Assembly: GCF_009834185.1 (NCBI RefSeq)
Contig: NZ_CP047173.1
Coordinates: forward strand, 310,001-374,000
Direction of reading: 5' to 3'
Source of the DNA: Rathayibacter sp. VKM Ac-2760
GTDB lineage: Bacteria; Actinomycetota; Actinomycetes; Actinomycetales; Microbacteriaceae
Length of the DNA: 64,000 nt
This document shows, in pieces, positions 26,340-34,866 of this stretch. The translations under genes and the position numbers were made by a program. The notes below the pieces were generated by a model, which saw only the letters and a list, made by a program, of their open reading frames with translations, ran no database searches and was not told the DNA's origin. Numbering within the stretch: the first letter of the stretch is position 1; each line of letters begins with the position of its first letter.

Positions 26340-26374
26340 GGGGTCGGCCTCCCTTTCCCATCGCGCACTGATGA

Positions 26375-26386
26375 TTAGTACACTAA
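26375..26386. promoter_or_regulatory. Palindromic MarR-type operator and leaderless -10
   Basis: TTAGTACACTAA has five-bp arms. It contains TACACT (26379-26384), which ends six bases before ATG 26391, so a bound MarR dimer would block the small downstream gene as well as the divergent marR promoter. Confidence 0.55.
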
Positions 26387-26390
26387 GCAT

Positions 26391-26600
26391 ATGGCGAAGC
26401 CGACCCGATCCCTCTACCAGCGCTTCAACGCGCGGCTCTTCCCCTGGCTCGGCCCGCCGCCGCTCGGCCCGTACGACCAGCCGGAGCCCGAGGCTCCCGC
26501 CGGTCGCGCCTGCCCGCTCTGCGGCCGGGCGATGGCCGAGCACGTGATCGATCGCAGCGGCCCGCGCACCCAGCTCTACTGCCCCGACGACGCCGCCTGA
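26391..26600 (+). CDS. Small zinc-ribbon-like protein
   Basis: A 69-residue protein with a basic start (MAKPTRSLYQRFNARLFPWL), a Pro-rich middle and a C-terminal CPLCGRAM...RTQLYCPDD, which may be half of a zinc ribbon (CxxC plus one more Cys). It appears leaderless. It shares a divergent control region with marR and is followed by the oxidoreductase gene on the same strand. Function unknown. Confidence 0.6.
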   Translation: MAKPTRSLYQRFNARLFPWLGPPPLGPYDQPEPEAPAGRACPLCGRAMAEHVIDRSGPRTQLYCPDDAA

Positions 26601-26681
26601 GTGCCGTTTCGACCTCTCCGGAGTCGCATGTCCCCTTTCGGGGGCCACGAGGTCTCTCCGCGAGGGGCGGATGATGAGGCC

Positions 26682-27677
26682 ATGTCTCGTCTGCGCTCCG
26701 ACTCCGCCCGTGCCGTCCAGTTCTCCCGCTTCGGCGATGTCGACGTGCTCGAGATCGCCGACATCGCGCGGCCGCAGCCCGGCCCGGGGGAGGTGCTCGT
26801 CGAGGTCCTCGCGGCGGGCGTGAACCACATGGAGGCGTTCATCCGGCGCGGGATGTTCGACTCCGAGCACTCCGCGGCCTTCCCGATGCGCCAGGGCACC
26901 GACTTCTCCGGCGTCGTCGTCGGCCTCGGCGAGGGCGTGACCGACCTCAAGCTGCGCAGCGACGTCGTCGGGCACGCGCTGGTCGGCTCGCACGCCACCC
27001 ACATCGTCGTCCCGCGCGAGAACCTCGTGACCAAGCCCGCCTCGGTGAGCTGGGAGGTCGGCGGAGCGCTGTTCCTCGCCGGCGTCACCGCCTGGCGCGC
27101 GATCGAGGCGACGCACGTCGGCCCCGACGACACCGTGATCGTCTCGGCGGCCGCCGGCGGCGTCGGCAGCATGGAGATCCAGCTCGCGAAGCTGCGCGGC
27201 GCGACCGTGCTCGGCACCTGCGGCGAGCGCAACTTCGACTACCTCCGCCAGATCGGCGTGAAGCCGATCGTCTACGGCGACGGCATCGCCGACCGGATCC
27301 GCGCCGCGGCTCCGAACGGCGTGACGGTCTTCCTCGACAACTTCGGCGGCGACAACGCGGCGCTCGCCGAGGAGCTCGGCATCGAGCCCGCGCGCTTCCA
27401 CTCCAGCGACGACCGCAAGGAGATCGAGCTGCGCGCCGTCTGGCCCGACCCGGAGACCGCGCGGCGCGACACCGAGATCCTCGGCGAGCTCGTCGCGCTG
27501 GTCCGCGACCAGAAGCTGCGGGTGCTGGTCTCGGGCTTCTACCCCTACGGCTTCGTCCAGGACGCGTTCGACGACCTGGAGAAGCGGCACTCCCGCGGCA
27601 AGATCGTGCTCGGGATGAACCCGGTCGACGCGGGTCGCGTGACCAAGGCGCGCGACATCCACGAGGCCGGTGCCTAG
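26682..27677 (+). CDS. NADP-dependent oxidoreductase of the zinc-less MDR family
   Basis: A 331-residue quinone-oxidoreductase-like protein: N-terminal GroES-like fold (GPGEVLVEVLAAGVNHMEAFIRRG) and cofactor domain with the motif VIVSAAAGGVGSMEIQLAKL. It lacks the structural Cys cluster of zinc alcohol dehydrogenases. Such enzymes reduce quinones or activated alkenes with NADPH. ATG 26682 was chosen with GAGG just upstream; an earlier frame is open but has no site. The nearby MarR makes control by redox-active or phenolic compounds plausible (inference). Confidence 0.87.
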   Translation: MSRLRSDSARAVQFSRFGDVDVLEIADIARPQPGPGEVLVEVLAAGVNHMEAFIRRGMFDSEHSAAFPMRQGTDFSGVVVGLGEGVTDLKLRSDVVGHALVGSHATHIVVPRENLVTKPASVSWEVGGALFLAGVTAWRAIEATHVGPDDTVIVSAAAGGVGSMEIQLAKLRGATVLGTCGERNFDYLRQIGVKPIVYGDGIADRIRAAAPNGVTVFLDNFGGDNAALAEELGIEPARFHSSDDRKEIELRAVWPDPETARRDTEILGELVALVRDQKLRVLVSGFYPYGFVQDAFDDLEKRHSRGKIVLGMNPVDAGRVTKARDIHEAGA

Positions 27678-27720
27678 GGTCCGCTCCCGGGCCTAGGCTC
27701 GGCTCTCGGAAGGGAGCCGC

Positions 27721-29292
27721 GTGGAGGAACCCGTCGTCGCCATCATCTGGATCGTCTCGTTCGTGGTCGTCACCGTGCTGGTGACGGGCCTGTCGGGCAA
27801 GGCGGGCTGGTCGGCTCCCGTGGCCCTCGTGGCGGTCGGGGCGCTCGTCTCCTTCGTCCCCGGGATCCCCGAGGTCGTGGTCGAGCCGGACGTGGTGCTC
27901 TACGGCATCCTGCCGCCGCTGCTCTACGCGGCGGCGATCCGCACCTCGGTTCTCGACGTGCGGGCGCGCGGCGACAGCATCCTGCTGCTCTCGGTCGGGC
28001 TCGTCGTCTTCACGGTGCTCGTGGTCGGCGCGGTCGCCTGGGCGGTGGTGCCGGCGATCTCGATCGCGGCGGCCCTGGCCTTCGGCGCGATCGTGGCGCC
28101 GACCGACGCCGTGGCGGTGTCCGCGATCGCGGGGCGGCTGCGGCTCCCGCGGCGGATGATGACGGTGCTCGAGGGCGAGAGCCTGCTCAACGACGCGACC
28201 GCGCTCGTCGCGCTGAACGCGTCGCTGCTCGCGATCGTCAGCACGGTGACGCCGGGGCGGGTGGCGCTTGACTTCGTGCTGGCCGTCGTGGTCGGGGCGG
28301 GGGTCGGGATACTGATCGCGGTCGTCCTCGGGTTCGTGCGCAAGCAGGTGTCGTCCTCCGTGCTCGACACGAGCCTGTCGCTGGTGACGCCGTACGTCGC
28401 CTTCATCCCGGCGCAGCTGCTGCACGGTTCGGGGGTGCTCGCGGTGGTCGTCGCGGGGCTCTTCCTCGGCTTCCGGGCGCCGGTGATCCAGTCGGCGCAG
28501 GCGCGGATCGCGGAGTCGCTGAACTGGCGGACGATCCAGTTCCTGCTCGAGAACGCGGTCTTCCTCTTCATCGGGCTGAGCCTCTCCTCCGTCGTCGCGG
28601 CGACCGCCGACTCCGACATCGGGATCTGGCAGGGGATCGGCATCAGCGCGGCGCTGCTCGGGGCGCTGATCGGCAGCCGGGTGGTCTGGATGTGCCTGAC
28701 CACGGTGCTCTTCCGGCACGGGCCGCGGCGGCTGCAGCAGCGCGGCTGGACCTGGCCGACGGCGCTGGGGGTGTCCGTCGCGGGCATCCGCGGGGTGGTG
28801 ACGCTCGCCGCCGCGTTCCTGCTGCCGGAGGAGACGCCGCAGCGGGCGTTCCTGCAGTTCCTGGCCTTCGTGGTGGTGGCGGGCACGCTGGTGCAGGGGC
28901 TCGCTCTGCCGCGGGTGCTCCGGCTGCTCAAGCTGCCGGCGCCGAACGAGCAGCAGGAGCACGTCGAGAAGCAGATGCTGCTGGCGGAGGCGCAGTCGGC
29001 CGGGCTCGCGCGGCTCGACCAGGAGCCGCAGGACGGCGTGGAGGAGCGGGTGCTCGACCGGCTGCGGCGGAACGCGGTGTTCCTCGCCGACGCGCTGGAG
29101 AACCCACCGGAGGGGGAGGGTGCGGAGCCGCTCACCCACTCCTACAACAGGCTGCGGCGGGTGATGATCGCGGCCGAGCGCGAGGCGGTGCTGAAGGCGC
29201 GAGCCGAGGGGCGGTATCAGGAGCCGGCTGTGCGGAGCGCGCTCGCGTTCCTCGACGTGGAGGAGGAGGCGCTCGCCGTGGGGCGGCAGTAG
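27721..29292 (+). CDS. Na+/H+ antiporter, CPA1 family
   Basis: A 523-residue protein with about 12 transmembrane segments and the CPA1 core: AFGAIVAPTDAVAVSAIAGRL, then the ion-binding motif EGESLLNDATALVALN (conserved Asn-Asp). The C-terminal ~130 residues are a cytosolic, charged, probably coiled-coil tail (QEHVEKQMLLAEAQSAGLAR...). It exchanges Na+ or K+ for protons across the membrane. GTG 27721 is preceded by AAGGGAG. It begins 44 bases after the oxidoreductase. Confidence 0.92.
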   Translation: MEEPVVAIIWIVSFVVVTVLVTGLSGKAGWSAPVALVAVGALVSFVPGIPEVVVEPDVVLYGILPPLLYAAAIRTSVLDVRARGDSILLLSVGLVVFTVLVVGAVAWAVVPAISIAAALAFGAIVAPTDAVAVSAIAGRLRLPRRMMTVLEGESLLNDATALVALNASLLAIVSTVTPGRVALDFVLAVVVGAGVGILIAVVLGFVRKQVSSSVLDTSLSLVTPYVAFIPAQLLHGSGVLAVVVAGLFLGFRAPVIQSAQARIAESLNWRTIQFLLENAVFLFIGLSLSSVVAATADSDIGIWQGIGISAALLGALIGSRVVWMCLTTVLFRHGPRRLQQRGWTWPTALGVSVAGIRGVVTLAAAFLLPEETPQRAFLQFLAFVVVAGTLVQGLALPRVLRLLKLPAPNEQQEHVEKQMLLAEAQSAGLARLDQEPQDGVEERVLDRLRRNAVFLADALENPPEGEGAEPLTHSYNRLRRVMIAAEREAVLKARAEGRYQEPAVRSALAFLDVEEEALAVGRQ

Positions 29293-29333
29293 GCGCCCGA
29301 GCTGCCTGGAGGACGGGGTGAGAATCCTATAGG

Positions 29334-29345
29334 ATCGACGGAGTC
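29334..29345. promoter_or_regulatory. GntR operator upstream of the DAK kinase
   Basis: ATCCTATAGGAT is a perfect 12-bp palindrome that includes a -10-like TAGGAT. It lies 43 bases before the kinase ATG. The same ten-base core (TCCTATAGGA) recurs at 36936, before the reverse-strand operon. Confidence 0.75.
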
Positions 29346-29388
29346 CGGCCGCGGGGCCGGTGCACTCGATGATGAGGAGCCGACGAGC

Positions 29389-31131
29389 ATGACCCGTCTC
29401 TGGAACGAACCCGCCGCTTTCGCCGACGACATGGTCGACGGCTTCGTCCGCGCCAACGGCCGCTGGGTCCGCAAGGTCGTCGGCGGCGTCTCGCGCTCGA
29501 CGCGCTCCGAGGAGCCCGAGGTCGCGGTGGTCATCGGCGGCGGCTCCGGGCACTACCCGGCCTTCGCGGGACTCGTCGGGCCGGGCCTCGCGCACGGAGC
29601 GGCGATGGGCAACCTCTTCGCCTCGCCCTCCGCGCACCAGGTCGAGTCGGTGATCCGCGCCAGCGAGCAGGGCCGCGGCGTGCTGCTCAGCTACGGCAAC
29701 TACGCCGGCGACGTGCTGCACTTCACCGCTGCGCAGGACGCGGTGCGGGCCGACGGCATCGACTGCCGCACCGTCACCGTGACCGACGACGTCTTCAGCG
29801 CGAAGCCCGAGGAGGCGCACAAGCGCCGGGGGATCGCGGGCGACCTGACCGTCTTCAAGGTCGCGGGCGCGGCCGCCGCGGCGGGCTACTCGATCGACGA
29901 CGTGGAGCGCGTGGCCGTGCTCGGCAACGCGCGCACCCGCTCGCTCGGCGTCGCCTTCACCGGCTGCACGCTGCCCGGCGCGGAGGAGCCGCTGTTCTCG
30001 GTGCCCGAGGGCCGGATGGCGGTCGGGTTGGGCATCCACGGCGAGCCCGGGATCGACGAGGTCGACATCCCCAGCGCCGCGGAGCTCGCCGAGCTGTTCG
30101 TGACGCACCTGCTCGCCGAGGCCGAGATCCCCGAGGGTGTGAGCGTCGACGGAGCCCGCGTCGTCCCCGTGCTGAACGGGCTCGGCTCGGTGAAGAGCGA
30201 GGAGCTGTTCGTCGTGTTCAGCACGATCGCCGATCTGCTCGAGGCGCGCGGCGTCACCCTCGTCGACCCGCAGGTCGGCGAGTTCTGCACGAGCTTCGAC
30301 ATGGCCGGTGTCTCGCTGACGCTGTTCTGGGTGGACGAGGAGCTCGAGACGCTGTGGACGGCGCCGAGCGACACCCCCGCCTTCCGCACCGGCGCGGTCG
30401 ACGGCGGCGCGCTCGTGGCCGTGACCGCGACGCAGGCCGAGGAGATCGCGCAGGAGGTGGGGCCCGCCTCCGCGGAGTCGCGCGAGGCCGCCGCCCGGCT
30501 CTCCTCGGCACTCGGGGCGATCCGCGACGTGATCGACGCGAACGCCGACGAGCTCGGCCGCCTCGACTCCATCGCGGGCGACGGCGACCACGGCATCGGC
30601 ATGCAGCGCGGGGCGCGGGCGGCCGCGCAGGAGGCGGCCGACGTGCTCGAGCGCGGGGCCGGGGCGCAGACGCTGCTCAACCGGGCCGGCGACGCCTGGT
30701 CGGACCGCGCGGGCGGGACCTCCGGCGCGCTCTGGGGGGTCATCCTCCGGAGCGTGGGGGAGGCGCTCGGCGACGACCGCGCCGTGAGCGCGCGCGAGGT
30801 GAGCGCGGGGGTGACCGCCGCCTCCGACGCGGTGCGCGGCTACGGCAAGGCGAGCGTGGGGGACAAGACGATGGTCGACGCGCTCGTGCCGTTCGCCGAG
30901 ACGCTGGCCGAGCGGGCCGGCGCGGGCGACGCGCTCGCGGACGCCTGGGGCGCTGCCGCTGTCTCTGCGCGCTCGGCCGCCGACGCCACCTCCGACCTGA
31001 TGCCCGGCCTCGGCCGCGCGCGCTCGCACGGCGAGAAGTCGCTCGGCACGCCCGACCCCGGGGCGATCTCGCTCGCTCTGATCGTCGAGGCGATCGCCCC
31101 GCTGACCGGGGCCGGCAGCGCCACTGCCTAA
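29389..31131 (+). CDS. Dihydroxyacetone-kinase-family ketose kinase (DhaK-DhaL fusion)
   Basis: A 580-residue ATP-dependent kinase. The DhaK domain (1-330) has GGGSGHYPAFAGLVG, GNYAGDVLHF, the His in the GIHGEPG motif that forms a hemiaminal with the keto substrate, and NGLGSVKSEEL. The DhaL domain (about 375-580) binds ATP (DSIAGDGDHGIGMQRG, GGTSGALWG, GDKTMVDAL). Single-chain enzymes of this kind phosphorylate dihydroxyacetone, erythrulose or related ketoses. Given the shared operator with a sugar-acid-like operon, a four-carbon ketose is possible. GAGGAG precedes ATG 29389. gntR follows nine bases later. Confidence 0.92.
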   Translation: MTRLWNEPAAFADDMVDGFVRANGRWVRKVVGGVSRSTRSEEPEVAVVIGGGSGHYPAFAGLVGPGLAHGAAMGNLFASPSAHQVESVIRASEQGRGVLLSYGNYAGDVLHFTAAQDAVRADGIDCRTVTVTDDVFSAKPEEAHKRRGIAGDLTVFKVAGAAAAAGYSIDDVERVAVLGNARTRSLGVAFTGCTLPGAEEPLFSVPEGRMAVGLGIHGEPGIDEVDIPSAAELAELFVTHLLAEAEIPEGVSVDGARVVPVLNGLGSVKSEELFVVFSTIADLLEARGVTLVDPQVGEFCTSFDMAGVSLTLFWVDEELETLWTAPSDTPAFRTGAVDGGALVAVTATQAEEIAQEVGPASAESREAAARLSSALGAIRDVIDANADELGRLDSIAGDGDHGIGMQRGARAAAQEAADVLERGAGAQTLLNRAGDAWSDRAGGTSGALWGVILRSVGEALGDDRAVSAREVSAGVTAASDAVRGYGKASVGDKTMVDALVPFAETLAERAGAGDALADAWGAAAVSARSAADATSDLMPGLGRARSHGEKSLGTPDPGAISLALIVEAIAPLTGAGSATA

Positions 31132-31140
31132 GCTGAGCCT

Positions 31141-31857
31141 GTGACGACCGACCCCGTGTTCCGCCTGACCGGTGCGGAGTCGATCGAGCGGCGGGGGCTG
31201 CGCGACCACGTCTACGACCGCGTGCTCGACGTGCTGCTCGGCCCGGGCATCGAGCCGGGCATGCGGCTCTCGATCGACGCGGTCGCTCGCGAGCTCGGCG
31301 TCTCGCCGACGCCGGTGCGCGAGGCCCTCGTGCAACTCGAGCGGACCGGACTGGTCACCCGGGTGGCCAACAAGGGCTACCGGGTGGCGCCTCCGCTCGC
31401 CGACGACCAGCTCGACGCGCTCTTCGACGCGCGGCTGGTGCTCGAGAGCGGCGCGGCGGCGCTCGCCTCGGCGCACGAGGCGGCGCTGGTGCCGCGGCTG
31501 CGGGAGGCGCTCGCCGCGCACGAGGCGATGACGGCGGTCGTGCGGGCCGCGTCGACCGAGGGCGAGCTGCCGGTGGCGCTGCTGCGCGAGTACTTCGCGG
31601 TGGACTGGAACTTCCACCACCTGATCTTCGAGGGGACGCACAACCCGTTCCTGATCGACATGTCCGAGGCGATCTCGACGCGCGTGCATCGCATGCGGCA
31701 GACCGTGCAGACGGGCGTGAGCGATGCGGACGACGCGGTGCTGGAGCACCGGGCGGTCGTGGAGGCGTTCGCGGCCGGGCCGGAGGCGGCGGCTGCCGCG
31801 ATGCGCGTGCACATCGAGCGGGTGCGCGAGCGCTCGCGCCGCGACTCCGTCCGCTGA
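31141..31857 (+). CDS. GntR-family regulator (FadR/FCD subfamily)
   Basis: A 238-residue protein with a winged helix (RLSIDAVARELGVSPTPVREALVQLERTGLVTRVANKGYRV) and an all-helical FCD sensor domain. The FCD metal-ligand residues appear as D in FDARLVLE, H in DWNFHHLIF and H in LEHRAVVEAF. It is in one transcript with the kinase. The two ATCCTATAGGAW palindromes in this region fit the short dyads bound by FadR-type GntR proteins, so it probably represses both operons and itself until a sugar acid or similar ligand binds. Confidence 0.92.
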   Translation: MTTDPVFRLTGAESIERRGLRDHVYDRVLDVLLGPGIEPGMRLSIDAVARELGVSPTPVREALVQLERTGLVTRVANKGYRVAPPLADDQLDALFDARLVLESGAAALASAHEAALVPRLREALAAHEAMTAVVRAASTEGELPVALLREYFAVDWNFHHLIFEGTHNPFLIDMSEAISTRVHRMRQTVQTGVSDADDAVLEHRAVVEAFAAGPEAAAAAMRVHIERVRERSRRDSVR

Positions 31858-31891
31858 GGCTCCGGCCGCGCGGGCCTCGTCGCCGGGGGGT

Positions 31892-32166
31892 GTGAACTTC
31901 GGCTCGTGGTTTGGGTCTGGGCTCGTGGATTCGGCTGGTTTGGGCGTGCCGGGGGTGGTTTCGCGTGCCGGAGGTCGCTGGGGGTGAACTCGGGCTCGTG
32001 GTTTCGGTCTGGGCTCGTGGATTCGGCTGGTTTCGGCGTGCCGGGGGTGGTTTCGCGTGCCGGAGGTGGCTGGGGGTGAGCTTCGGCTCGTGGTTTCGGT
32101 CTGGGCTCGCGGATTCGGCTGGTTTCGCGTGCCGGTGGTGGTTTCGCGTGCCGGAGGTGGCTGGAG
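31892..32166. repeat. Tandem array of three 92-bp units (array 2)
   Basis: Units start at 31892, 31984 and 32076. Each reads GTGAACTTCGGCTCGTGG-, TTTCGGTCTGGGCTCGTGG-, ATTCGGCTGGTTTCGG-, CGTGCCGGGGGTGGTTTCG- and CGTGCCGGAGGTGGCTGG-like blocks. It shares the TTCGGCTCGTG and CGTGCCGGAGG words of array 1 and lies, like it, between convergent genes. Confidence 0.9.
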
Positions 32167-32218
32167 TCGGTGGGCCGTTCGAGGTTCGGGAGAGGGACGC
32201 GTGGGGCCGGCGACTCCT

Positions 32219-32413
32219 GTTGGTCGAGCAGCCGCGGAGCGGCGTATCGAGACCCGGGGTCTGCAGGCGGGTGGATCTCGATACGCCCGCTGCGCGGGCT
32301 ACTCGATCAGCAAGGGGGGCCGCGGTGCGGGCTGCTCGATCAGCAAGGGGGGCCGCGGTGCGGGCTGCTCGATCAGCAGGGGGGGCGCTGCGCGGGCTGC
32401 TCGATCAGCAGGG
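32219..32413. repeat. Hairpin family A inverted pair plus three 33-bp tandem half-copies
   Basis: A forward copy (32219-32255) and an inverted copy (32273-32314) are followed by three direct repeats of 32-33 bases. These hold only the right half (CCGCGGTGCGGGCTGCTCGATCAGCAAGGGG-type) at 32314, 32347 and 32379. This looks like local slippage or amplification from the inverted copy. Confidence 0.88.
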
Positions 32414-32447
32414 GAGGGGGAGCGGGCGGATCGGGGGCGGGAACGGC

Positions 32448-32481
32448 GGAGGGCCCGGCCGCGGGTGCGGTCGGGCCCTCC
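32448..32481. terminator. Bidirectional terminator between gntR and the MFS gene
   Basis: GGAGGGCCCG and CGGGCCCTCC form a perfect ten-bp stem around a GC-rich loop. It lies 14 bases beyond the MFS stop codon. Confidence 0.7.
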
Positions 32482-32494
32482 GGGCGGCTGCGGG

Positions 32495-33877
32495 TCAGTG
32501 GCCCGCCTGGACGCTCGTGGTCTCGAGGAGCTCGTCCGCCTTGGAGCCGCGGAAGAACTTGGTGCAGAACATCATGGCCGCGGCGAGGAAGGCGAAGACG
32601 CCGAGGGAGACGACTCCCCACACGCCGCTGTCGGTGGGGGCGGCCTCGTTGAAGCCGTTGCGCATCAGCGGGGCGACGAAGCCGCCCAGGTTGCCGAGCG
32701 AGTTGATCAGGCCGATGCCCGCCGCGGCCGCCGCTCCGGTGAGGAACGCGGTCGGGTAGGCCCAGGTGATCGGTCCGACCGAGAGGAAGCTCGCCACCGC
32801 GAGGGTGATGAAGAGCAGGCCGAGGATCGGCTGTCCCGCGGCTCCGGCCCAGGCCGAGCCGAAGATCGACAGGCCGGTGAAGATGTAGAACATCGCGCCC
32901 CAGGAGCGGCGGCGGCGGATGGTGTTGGCGTGCTGGCCCACGTAGTAGCAGGCGAACAGGCCCACCAGCCACGGGATGGCCGAGACGAGGCCGACCTGGA
33001 AGCCGACGTCCTGCCCGATCAGGTTCGCGACCTGCTGCGGGAGGTAGAAGGTGGTCCCGTAGACCGCGATCTGCAGGCAGAAGTAGATGATCGTGAAGTA
33101 CCAGACCTTCCAGCTGGCCATCGCCTTCCAGATGCCGGTCGGGCCGTCGGCCTGGCGCACGGTGTCCTCGCGCTCCATCGCCGCCGTCAGCGAGTCCTTC
33201 TCGCCCTGCGTCAGCCACTTCGCCTTCTGCGGATGGTTGGTCAGGAACTTCAGTGCCGCGAAGCCGGCGATCACCGCGAGCAGGCCCTCGGTGAAGAACA
33301 TCACCTGCCAGCCCTCCCATGGCGTGATCTGGTTGCCGACGCTGATCAGGCCGCCGCTGAGCGGGGCGCCGAGCATCTGCGAGAAGGGCTGCGCCAGGTA
33401 GAAGATCGCGAACATCTGCACGCGGACCTTGTTGGGGAACCACTCCGACAGGAACATGATCACGCCGGGGAAGAGTCCGGCCTCGGTCACGCCGAGCAGG
33501 AAGCGCAGGATGATGAACATCGTGTCGCCGGTGGTGAAGGCGAAGCACGCGGCGACGATGCCCCAGGTGACCGCGATGCGGGCCAGCCAGAAGCGGGCGC
33601 CGAAGCGCTTGAGCAGCAGGTTGCTCGGGATCTCGAAGATCGCGTAGCCGATGAAGAAGATGCCGGCGCCGAGCGCGAAGGCGCCGTCCGAGATGCCGCG
33701 GTCGACCGAGAGCGCCTCCTCGGCGAAGCCGACGTTCGTGCGGTCGAGGAACGCGACGAAGTAGAGGATGACGAGCATCGGCATCAGGTGCCGCGACGCC
33801 TTCGAGATGGCGGATTTCAGCGCGGGATCACGGGTGGATCCGAGGGCGGGTGAGGGGGCTGGAGACGAGGTGGTCAT
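32495..33877 (-). CDS. MFS transporter, anion:cation symporter type
   Basis: A 460-residue protein with 12 transmembrane segments. The signatures FVAFLDRTNVGFA, FFIGYAIFEIPSNLLLKRFGA, LLGVTEAGLFPGVIMFLSEWFP and AYPTAFLTGAAAAAGIGLIN are characteristic of the ACS family, which imports organic acids such as tartrate, galactonate and glucarate. It is the last gene of the operator-controlled reverse-strand operon, so its cargo is probably the pathway substrate, a sugar acid or similar anion. Confidence 0.92.
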   Translation of the reverse strand: MTTSSPAPSPALGSTRDPALKSAISKASRHLMPMLVILYFVAFLDRTNVGFAEEALSVDRGISDGAFALGAGIFFIGYAIFEIPSNLLLKRFGARFWLARIAVTWGIVAACFAFTTGDTMFIILRFLLGVTEAGLFPGVIMFLSEWFPNKVRVQMFAIFYLAQPFSQMLGAPLSGGLISVGNQITPWEGWQVMFFTEGLLAVIAGFAALKFLTNHPQKAKWLTQGEKDSLTAAMEREDTVRQADGPTGIWKAMASWKVWYFTIIYFCLQIAVYGTTFYLPQQVANLIGQDVGFQVGLVSAIPWLVGLFACYYVGQHANTIRRRRSWGAMFYIFTGLSIFGSAWAGAAGQPILGLLFITLAVASFLSVGPITWAYPTAFLTGAAAAAGIGLINSLGNLGGFVAPLMRNGFNEAAPTDSGVWGVVSLGVFAFLAAAMMFCTKFFRGSKADELLETTSVQAGH

Positions 33878-33922
33878 GGCGCTCTCCTTTGAGTCGGCCG
33901 GTGCGGTGAGGGGTGGGAGGGG

Positions 33923-34033
33923 TCAGGAGCCGAGCGCGGGCAGGATCTGCGCCATGCCGACGGCGACGAGGATCACGCCGACGCCGAGGAAGATCCAGCG
34001 GCCGAGCGACCAGGTTCCGGTGAGCTTGTTCAT
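33923..34033 (-). CDS. 36-residue single-span membrane peptide
   Basis: ATG 34033 opens MNKLTGTWSLGRWIFLGVGV..., which ends with VILVAVGMAQILPALGS and a TGA at 33923. It has one hydrophobic segment of about 20 residues after a basic start. It lies between the SDR and MFS genes of one operon with short gaps of 39 and 45 bases. No strong Shine-Dalgarno was seen. It may be an accessory subunit or stabiliser of the MFS carrier, but this is only suggested by position. Confidence 0.55.
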   Translation of the reverse strand: MNKLTGTWSLGRWIFLGVGVILVAVGMAQILPALGS

Positions 34034-34072
34034 GGGGTGTCCGTTCGAGTCGGGGCGAGAAGGGATCGGGGA

Positions 34073-34840
34073 TCAGTGCATGTAGAGGCCGCCGTCGACG
34101 TTCAGGGTCTGACCCGTCACGAAGCCGGCGTCCTCGCTGATGAGGTACGCGATCGCCGCGGCGATGTCGCGGGGAGTGCCGATGCGCGGGAGCACGCCGT
34201 CGGCGGCCATGGCCGTCTTGCGCTCCTCGGTGAGGGTGCCGCCCATGATGTCGGTGTCGATCGGGCCGGGGGAGATCGTGTTGACGGTGATCCCCTGGCC
34301 GCCGAGCTCGCGGGCGACGCTGCGGGTGAAGCCGATCACGCCGGCCTTGGCCGCGGAGTAGGCGGTCTTGCTGAAGGTGCCGCCGCCGCGCTGCGCGGAG
34401 ACGGAGGAGAGGCTGACGACGCGGCCGACGCCGCGGGCGACCATCGACTCCACCGCGCGGCGGGTGCTGAAGTGCACGCCGTTGAGGTTGATGTCGATGA
34501 CGCGCTGCCACTCCTCGGGGGTGACCTCGAGATACGAGACGGGGGAGGCGACGCCGGCGAGATTGACCAGTGCCACGACGGGCGGCAGGGCGGCCTCGAG
34601 GGAGTCGAACGCGGCGCGGACCTGCGCGTCGTCGGCGACGTTCGCGCCGGCGCCCGCGGCCTGCACGCCGTGCTGCTCGGCGATCTCGGCGGCGACCTCC
34701 TGCGCGGCCTCAGCGTGGAGGTCGATGATCCCGACGTTCCAGCCGAGCTCGGCGAGGTGGTGGGCGGAGTAGCGGCCGATGCCGCGCGGGGACGCGGCGC
34801 CGGTGAGGACGACGGTCCGGGACTCGGGGAATGCGGTCAT
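34073..34840 (-). CDS. Short-chain dehydrogenase/reductase
   Basis: A 255-residue classical SDR: cofactor motif TGAASPRGIG, NLAG, catalytic Ser in SLSSVSAQRGG, and YSAAK with the catalytic Tyr and Lys. The end QTLNVDGGLYMH is usual for sugar and polyol dehydrogenases. The Asp after the second strand (GIIDLHAE) suggests NAD+ preference. Third gene of the operon; it probably oxidises a polyol or hydroxy acid of the pathway. The start ATG 34840 follows AGAAGGAG. Confidence 0.9.
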   Translation of the reverse strand: MTAFPESRTVVLTGAASPRGIGRYSAHHLAELGWNVGIIDLHAEAAQEVAAEIAEQHGVQAAGAGANVADDAQVRAAFDSLEAALPPVVALVNLAGVASPVSYLEVTPEEWQRVIDINLNGVHFSTRRAVESMVARGVGRVVSLSSVSAQRGGGTFSKTAYSAAKAGVIGFTRSVARELGGQGITVNTISPGPIDTDIMGGTLTEERKTAMAADGVLPRIGTPRDIAAAIAYLISEDAGFVTGQTLNVDGGLYMH

Positions 34841-34866
34841 GAGGGTGCTCCTTCTCGGTCGGCGCG

